A program made the translations under genes and the position numbers. From Octadecabacter sp. (lineage in GTDB: Bacteria; Pseudomonadota; Alphaproteobacteria; Rhodobacterales; Rhodobacteraceae): a stretch of 18,385 nt of DNA. This document shows, piece after piece, positions 14,921 to 18,385 of this stretch. Each line of letters begins with the position of its first letter. Position 1 is the first letter of the stretch. The notes below the pieces were generated by a model that was not told the DNA's origin, ran no database searches, and worked only from the letters and a program-made list of their open reading frames with translations. The stretch is from the NCBI GenBank assembly GCA_003533975.1, contig DQCL01000109.1:2183-20567 (forward strand). Reading direction: 5' to 3'.

Positions 14921-15096
14921 GTGGTTCCCCACAATCGTGCACGACCCGAAGGGCCATAAGGGTCCATACCAGAAGGATCAACGCAATCCGCGCTGGCCTG
15001 AATAAAGGTCAGTTCTTCGGTCCGCATCTGACGCGCCCGGACATCTTCGGTCCGTGACTTACGATGCGTTGAGACCGGCATTTTTGCCTTGGTCAA
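14917..15096 (-). CDS. 59-aa basic small protein with TTG start, first gene of the operon
   Basis: A short gene. The product begins MTKAKMPVSTHRKSRTEDVR and ends SGRARLWGTT. It is soluble, basic in its first half, with a helical middle (VRARQMRTEELTFIQASADC) and a Pro/Gly-rich tail. AAGGAG stands seven bases before the TTG at 15096. An ATG five codons later (15081) is the alternative start. Its TGA overlaps the DUF2927 ATG as ATGA, so the two are translationally coupled. No family is recognised. Two copies of CGGACCGAAGA encode the repeated R-T-E motif. Confidence 0.7.
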   Translation of the reverse strand: MTKAKMPVSTHRKSRTEDVRARQMRTEELTFIQASADCVDPSGMDPYGPSGRARLWGTT

Positions 15097-15370
15097 CTCT
15101 GCTCTCCTTCTAACTCAGTCCAGAACCTGCCAGCGGACTGAGGCCCGAGTGGGTGCGAAATTGGGCAATTCCGCGACACAACGTCAGGCTCCTTAGTTAA
15201 AAGGGAATTTGGGGTGGTTTCGCGCTATAAATCTGCACACGACGCGGAAAAGCTGACGCGGTGTGATTCAAAAGACTCAATAGGGTAGTGGGTGTTGTTG
15301 GTGCTGGCACAAGATGTGGGATCAGGCCTTCGTCGAAGGCCTGAGCACAAGATTCGGGGGCTGAGGGGCG
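15097..15370. other. 274-bp intergenic region between the MoxR gene and the operon of the VWA gene
   Basis: It contains an inverted repeat CTCAGTCC/GGACTGAG (15114-15121 and 15135-15142) just upstream of the ribosome binding site of the 59-aa gene. It also contains a strong hairpin at 15323-15343 flanked by 9-bp direct repeats. No convincing promoter pair was found, so read-through from the MoxR gene is possible. Confidence 0.45.
15323..15343. other. Perfect hairpin after the MoxR gene
   Basis: CAGGCCTTCG (15323-15332) and CGAAGGCCTG (15334-15343) are exact reverse complements around one base. Allowing for a loop, the stem is about 9 bp. It lies 28 bp past the MoxR stop codon. No T-tract follows on either strand, so this is an mRNA-end hairpin or attenuator rather than a classical terminator. 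GCACAAGAT occurs on both sides (15307-15315 and 15345-15353). Confidence 0.5.
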
Positions 15371-16210
15371 TTAGCGTTGACTGCGTGCCATGAACGCCAA
15401 GCGTTCGAACAAATGAACGTCTTGCTCGTTTTTCAATAAGGCCCCGTGTAGCTTGGGCAGCGCTGAGGCACCGTCGCGTTTCAGGTCTTCCGCCGTCAGG
15501 TCTTCTGCCAATAGAAGCTTTAGCCAATCCAGCACCTCGGATGTGCTCGGCTTTTTCTTGAGGCCTTGCTGTTCGCGCACCTCGTAGAATTGCGTCAACG
15601 CGGTGGTCAGCAGGGCGTCCTTGATTCCGGGGTGATGAACTTCAACGATCTTACGCATGGTGTCGATGTCGGGAAAGCGGATGTAGTGAAAGAAACAGCG
15701 CCGCAGGAATGCGTCCGGCAGTTCTTTTTCATTGTTGGATGTAATGATCATGATCGGGCGTTGCTTTGCCTTCACGGTCTGGCCCGTTTCGTAGACGTGA
15801 AACTCCATCCGGTCGAGTTCTTGCAGCAGGTCGTTGGGGAATTCGATATCGGCTTTGTCGATTTCGTCGATCAGCAACACGACGCGCCCTTCGGCCTCAA
15901 ACGCCTGCCAAAGCTTGCCGCGTTTGATGTAGTTGGCGACATCGTTGACCTTTTCATCCCCGAGCTGGCTGTCACGCAAACGGCTCACGGCGTCATATTC
16001 ATACAGCCCTTGTTGGGCTTTGGTGGTGGACTTGATGTGCCATTCAATCATCGGCAGCCCGAGCGCCGCACTCACCTGTCGCGCGAGTTCGGTTTTTCCG
16101 GTGCCAGGCTCGCCCTTTACCAAGAGCGGGCGCTCAAGCGTGACGGCGGCGTTCACCGCAACTGTTAGATCGTCAGTTGCGACGTAAGAATCTGTTCCGG
16201 TAAAACGCAT
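15371..16210 (-). CDS. MoxR-family AAA+ ATPase
   Basis: A 279-aa cytoplasmic ATPase that acts as a chaperone or remodeller with VWA partners. Walker A is GEPGTGKT (33-40, in LLVKGEPGTGKTELARQ). Walker B is VVLLIDEIDKAD (about 110-121). Sensor 1 is MIITSNNEKELPDAFLRRC, which ends in the arginine-finger pair, followed by HYIRFPD. The C-terminal lid is helical to ARSQR. It is the typical single-domain MoxR length for the CoxD/YehL-like group. I chose the ATG at 16210 (MRFTGTDSYVATDDL) because relatives begin there; the frame stays open to 16273 but the extra 21 residues look non-native. The CoxE-like VWA gene lies downstream on the same strand, after three other genes. The gene is divergent from dksA. 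Confidence 0.92.
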   Translation of the reverse strand: MRFTGTDSYVATDDLTVAVNAAVTLERPLLVKGEPGTGKTELARQVSAALGLPMIEWHIKSTTKAQQGLYEYDAVSRLRDSQLGDEKVNDVANYIKRGKLWQAFEAEGRVVLLIDEIDKADIEFPNDLLQELDRMEFHVYETGQTVKAKQRPIMIITSNNEKELPDAFLRRCFFHYIRFPDIDTMRKIVEVHHPGIKDALLTTALTQFYEVREQQGLKKKPSTSEVLDWLKLLLAEDLTAEDLKRDGASALPKLHGALLKNEQDVHLFERLAFMARSQR

Positions 16211-16284
16211 AAGTGGCCTGCTTGTCATGAAATTATGTAATCTTAACGGTATCATCCTGTCGCGTGGCTTCAACCCATGAAAGG

Positions 16285-16313
16285 TTGATCCAGATGGGGG
16301 GTGACACTATGCC
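16285..16313 (+). promoter_or_regulatory. Predicted dksA promoter
   Basis: TTGATC (16285-16290), a 17-bp spacer, then TATGCC (16308-16313). The -35 box overlaps an inverted repeat TCAACC/GGTTGA (16270-16275 and 16283-16288). Match to sigma-70 consensus is moderate. The -10 begins TATGC as in the predicted edd promoter. Confidence 0.4.
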
Positions 16314-16352
16314 CGCGAGAGAGTAAAGGAAGCGCAAAGAGGGGGTATATTA

Positions 16353-16826
16353 GTGTCAAACGAGAAAAAATCATCAACATCACCCACCTCTAAGGGAGCG
16401 AAAATGAAGGCAGAGACATTTTTGCCGGACGATTATGTTCCGGCCGAATCCGAACCATTCATGAATGATAAGCAGGTGGAGTATTTCCGCCGGAAGTTGA
16501 TGAGCTGGCGTATCGAAATTCTCGAAGATAGCCGTGACACGATCGAGGCGATGAAAGATGGCACACGTAATATCCCTGATGTTGCGGACCGCGCATCTGA
16601 GGAAACGGACCGTTCGCTTGAGCTGCGCACGCGTGACCGTGAGAGAAAACTCGTTGCTAAGATTGATGGGGCCCTGCGCCGCATCGAAGAGGGTGAATTC
16701 GGGTACTGCAGCGTGACGGGTGACCCGATCAGCCTTAAGCGCCTTGATGCGCGTCCAATCGCGACGATGAGCCTTGAAGCACAAGAGCGTCACGAGCGCC
16801 GCGAGAAAATTCACCGGAACGACTGA
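16353..16826 (+). CDS. dksA: RNA polymerase-binding transcription factor DksA
   Basis: Binds the RNA polymerase secondary channel and, with ppGpp, redirects transcription in the stringent response. It is 157 aa from the GTG at 16353, or 140 aa from the ATG at 16404. Both starts have good ribosome binding sites (GAGGGGG and AAGGGAG). The extra N-terminus is Ser/Thr/Lys-rich. In 140-aa numbering, a long coiled coil spans about 23-95 with NIPDVADRASEETDRSLEL at the tip (56-74), holding the functional Asp residues. The zinc-finger region (100-130) keeps only Cys102: YCSVT and TMSLEAQ stand where E. coli has two Cys pairs, so zinc is probably not bound. This single-Cys form is known from Rhodobacter homologues. 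It is divergent from the MoxR gene and 13 bp before the monooxygenase gene. Confidence 0.93.
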   Translation: MSNEKKSSTSPTSKGAKMKAETFLPDDYVPAESEPFMNDKQVEYFRRKLMSWRIEILEDSRDTIEAMKDGTRNIPDVADRASEETDRSLELRTRDRERKLVAKIDGALRRIEEGEFGYCSVTGDPISLKRLDARPIATMSLEAQERHERREKIHRND

Positions 16827-16839
16827 TAGGGGTTAAACC

Positions 16840-17985
16840 TTGATAAACAGTGAAAAGATTTTCAGCGGCGGCTCCAACAGGGGCCGCCGCATTTGCGTTA
16901 TAGGCGGCGGTATTGGCGGGCTGACGGCGGCATTGGCGTTTGCGCGCAGTGGCGCCGAGGTCGAATTGCACGAACAAGCTCCTGCGTTGACAGAGGTCGG
17001 GGCGGGTTTGCAGATCACACCCAACGGCGCACGCGCGCTTGAGGCATTGGGTTTGGGCAGCGCACTCGACGCGGTTGGTATTGTCGCGCATGCGGTTGAG
17101 CCGATGGATGCGGTGACGGGGCGTCCTGTGACACAGTTTGATCTGTCGGGGTTGGAACAGCCGCCGTATCGGTTCTTCCACCGCGCGGACTTGATTGAGG
17201 TCCTTGCCGAGGGATGTCGGCAGGCGGGTGTTAATCTGCGCCTTGGTTCGAAGGTTAACGCGACAGATATGGACGCGGATTTGGTCGTTGGGGCCGAAGG
17301 TATTCATTCCCAAACACGTGTTGCGTTGAATGGCACCCAAGAGCCGTTTTTCACGGGGCAGGTCGCGTGGCGCGCAGTGGTTGATGCGCCCGATGCGGAC
17401 CCTGTGGCACGTATTTGGATGGCGCCGGGGCGGCATGTTGTGACGTATCCGGTATCAGGGGGGCGCTTGAATGTTGTCGCTGTACAAGAGCGCCAGCAAT
17501 GGGCCGCCGAAGGCTGGGCACACCGCGACGAAGCGGGCAATTTACGCCAAGCATTTCGCGGTGCTTCCGGCCGCTTGAAAGGTATTCTCGGGCAGGTGGA
17601 AGAGGTTCATCTGTGGGGCCTGTTCCGCCATCCGGTTGCTGAAAATTGGGGTCGGAACGGGGTTTGTATCCTCGGGGATGCGGCGCACCCGACGTTGCCG
17701 TTTTTAGCGCAGGGTGCAAACCTTGCGATTGAAGATGCGTTTGTGTTGACCCGATGCTGCGATCAATCATCTGATATCACGGCAGCCTTAAGAAATTATG
17801 AAGAGCTTAGAAAACCGCGCGTAAACCGCGCGATTGACGCGGCGAATGCGAACGCGCGCAACTATCACCTTTCCGGAATTGCGCGAACTGTGGCGCATAC
17901 CGGTTTGAAAGTTATGGGAAAAATTATGCCCAATGCGTTCATGGGGCGGATGGATTGGCTTTACGGGTATGACGTCACCAAATAG
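16840..17985 (+). CDS. FAD-dependent monooxygenase (salicylate hydroxylase-like)
   Basis: A 381-aa flavoprotein of the group A aromatic monooxygenase/UbiH superfamily. The N-terminal dinucleotide fold has VIGGGIGGLTAALAFARSG (GxGxxG at 22-27) and an acidic strand end at Glu45 (ELHEQAP). The NAD(P)H/FAD motif is GAEGIHSQTR (151-160), and the second FAD motif is CILGDAAHPTLPF (276-288). The sequence around EVGAGLQITPNGARAL is characteristic of salicylate hydroxylase-like enzymes. The start is TTG at 16840 with AGGGG upstream; no ATG exists before the FAD motif in this frame. Residues 9-17 are encoded by a strong GC hairpin that may end dksA transcripts. Its substrate cannot be told. It may be co-transcribed with dksA (13-bp gap). 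Confidence 0.9.
   Translation: MINSEKIFSGGSNRGRRICVIGGGIGGLTAALAFARSGAEVELHEQAPALTEVGAGLQITPNGARALEALGLGSALDAVGIVAHAVEPMDAVTGRPVTQFDLSGLEQPPYRFFHRADLIEVLAEGCRQAGVNLRLGSKVNATDMDADLVVGAEGIHSQTRVALNGTQEPFFTGQVAWRAVVDAPDADPVARIWMAPGRHVVTYPVSGGRLNVVAVQERQQWAAEGWAHRDEAGNLRQAFRGASGRLKGILGQVEEVHLWGLFRHPVAENWGRNGVCILGDAAHPTLPFLAQGANLAIEDAFVLTRCCDQSSDITAALRNYEELRKPRVNRAIDAANANARNYHLSGIARTVAHTGLKVMGKIMPNAFMGRMDWLYGYDVTK
16865..16890 (+). terminator. GC-rich hairpin after dksA, lying inside the start of the monooxygenase gene
   Basis: GCGGCGGCTCC (16865-16875) and GGGGCCGCCGC (16880-16890) make an 11-bp stem (one G-U pair) with an AACA tetraloop. It lies about 40 bp past the dksA stop and is preceded by AAAAGATTTTC, but is followed only by ATTTGCG, a poor T-tract. 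It could be a weak terminator or attenuator, or a block to translation of the monooxygenase. Confidence 0.4.
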
Positions 17986-17986
17986 T

Positions 17987-18385
17987 TTAGGCGTCTAGGT
18001 CGACCCAGACAGGCACGTGATCGGACGGCTTTTCGCGGCCACGAACGTCGCTTTCGATCCAACAGTCTTTCAGCAGATCAGCGCATTGATTTGACAGCAA
18101 GAAGTGGTCGATGCGAATGCCATCATTGCGGTTCCATGCGCCGGCTTGATAGTCCCAGAACGAGTAGTGACCTGCGCCCTGATGACACGCGCGAAAAGCC
18201 TCGGTCAGGCCAAGGTTCAATAGGCGGCGAAAGGCGGCGCGGCTGTCGGGGCGAAACAGCGCGTCATCGGCCCATGCTTCGGGGCGCTTTGCGTCCTCGG
18301 GCTGTGGGATTATGTTGTAATCTCCGGCCATTAGAAATGGTTCTTCAAGTAACATCAGGGCCTCGGCACGCGCCTTGATGCGGTC
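17987..18385 (-). CDS. xthA: Exodeoxyribonuclease III, 5' end cut by window edge
   Basis: The last 132 residues of a class II AP endonuclease / 3'-5' exonuclease of base-excision repair. Visible active-site motifs of the exonuclease-endonuclease-phosphatase fold are LMAGDYNIIPQPED, where Asp22 and Asn24 of the fragment match E. coli GDMN; the DYQAGAWNRNDGIRIDHFL substrate-binding stretch; and the terminal EKPSDHVPVWVDLDA with the catalytic Asp-His pair. Full-length XthA is about 260-270 aa, so roughly half is missing past the right edge. The frame is open to base 18385 and reads DRIKARAEAL at the cut. It converges with the monooxygenase gene with a 1-bp gap. Related enzymes of the family (ExoA) cannot be excluded. 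Confidence 0.92.
   Translation of the reverse strand, partial: DRIKARAEALMLLEEPFLMAGDYNIIPQPEDAKRPEAWADDALFRPDSRAAFRRLLNLGLTEAFRACHQGAGHYSFWDYQAGAWNRNDGIRIDHFLLSNQCADLLKDCWIESDVRGREKPSDHVPVWVDLDA

Noticed and set aside
14226..15005. Plus-strand 259-codon frame opposite the DUF2927 gene
   Set aside because: Shadow of the minus-strand gene: Ser/Arg-rich, no family features, no ribosome binding site.
15114..15142. CTCAGTCC/GGACTGAG inverted repeat as a terminator
   Set aside because: Thirteen-base spacer and no T-tract on either strand; at most a leader hairpin before the 59-aa gene.

Overview
The window looks like chromosome from a marine alphaproteobacterium of the Rhodobacteraceae (roseobacter clade). 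The evidence is the set of recognisable proteins: a bacterial Ate1-type leucyltransferase, a DUF2852 protein, GlnE, an Edd-Eda pair, an RSP_2648-type PIN protein, a DksA with a reduced zinc finger, and a CoxE-like VWA protein with a MoxR ATPase. Base composition is moderately GC-rich. I see no insertion sequence, prophage, CRISPR array, rRNA or tRNA. Genus cannot be fixed from sequence reading alone.

Layout. 1-1510: the minus-strand gene bpt (cut by the left edge) and a DUF2852 membrane protein with a predicted terminator. 1511-2037: a 527-bp non-coding stretch dense in palindromes, including two copies of one 17-bp operator-like site. 2038-5335 (+): glnE, an overlapping 88-aa gene, and what looks like a frameshifted small membrane-protein gene. 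5332-7862 (-): edd then eda, the Entner-Doudoroff pair, preceded by a 24-bp near-perfect palindrome that overlaps a predicted -35 box. 8058-10482 (+): a lipoprotein, an RlmI-like 23S rRNA methyltransferase whose start codon sits in the loop of a perfect 10-bp hairpin, and a PIN-domain protein overlapping it by 4 bp. 10518-15096 (-): a compact operon read as 59-aa protein, DUF2927 lipoprotein, 56-aa membrane protein, VWA protein, single-TM protein, DedA protein, M48 metalloprotease. 15371-16210 (-): a MoxR AAA+ ATPase upstream of it. 16353-17985 (+): dksA and an FAD-dependent monooxygenase. 17987-18385 (-): the 3' part of xthA, cut by the right edge.

How the genes work together. Edd and Eda convert 6-phosphogluconate to pyruvate and glyceraldehyde-3-phosphate. 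GlnE, DksA and Bpt are regulators of nitrogen assimilation, the stringent response and protein turnover. The most system-like part is 10518-16210. A MoxR ATPase and a VWA protein usually act as a pair in maturation or remodelling of a target. Here they are packed with an envelope lipoprotein, three small or single-span proteins, a DedA-like membrane protein and a membrane-anchored M48 peptidase. Two of these genes (13373-13543 and 14917-15096) are very short but are supported by ribosome binding sites and stop/start overlaps.
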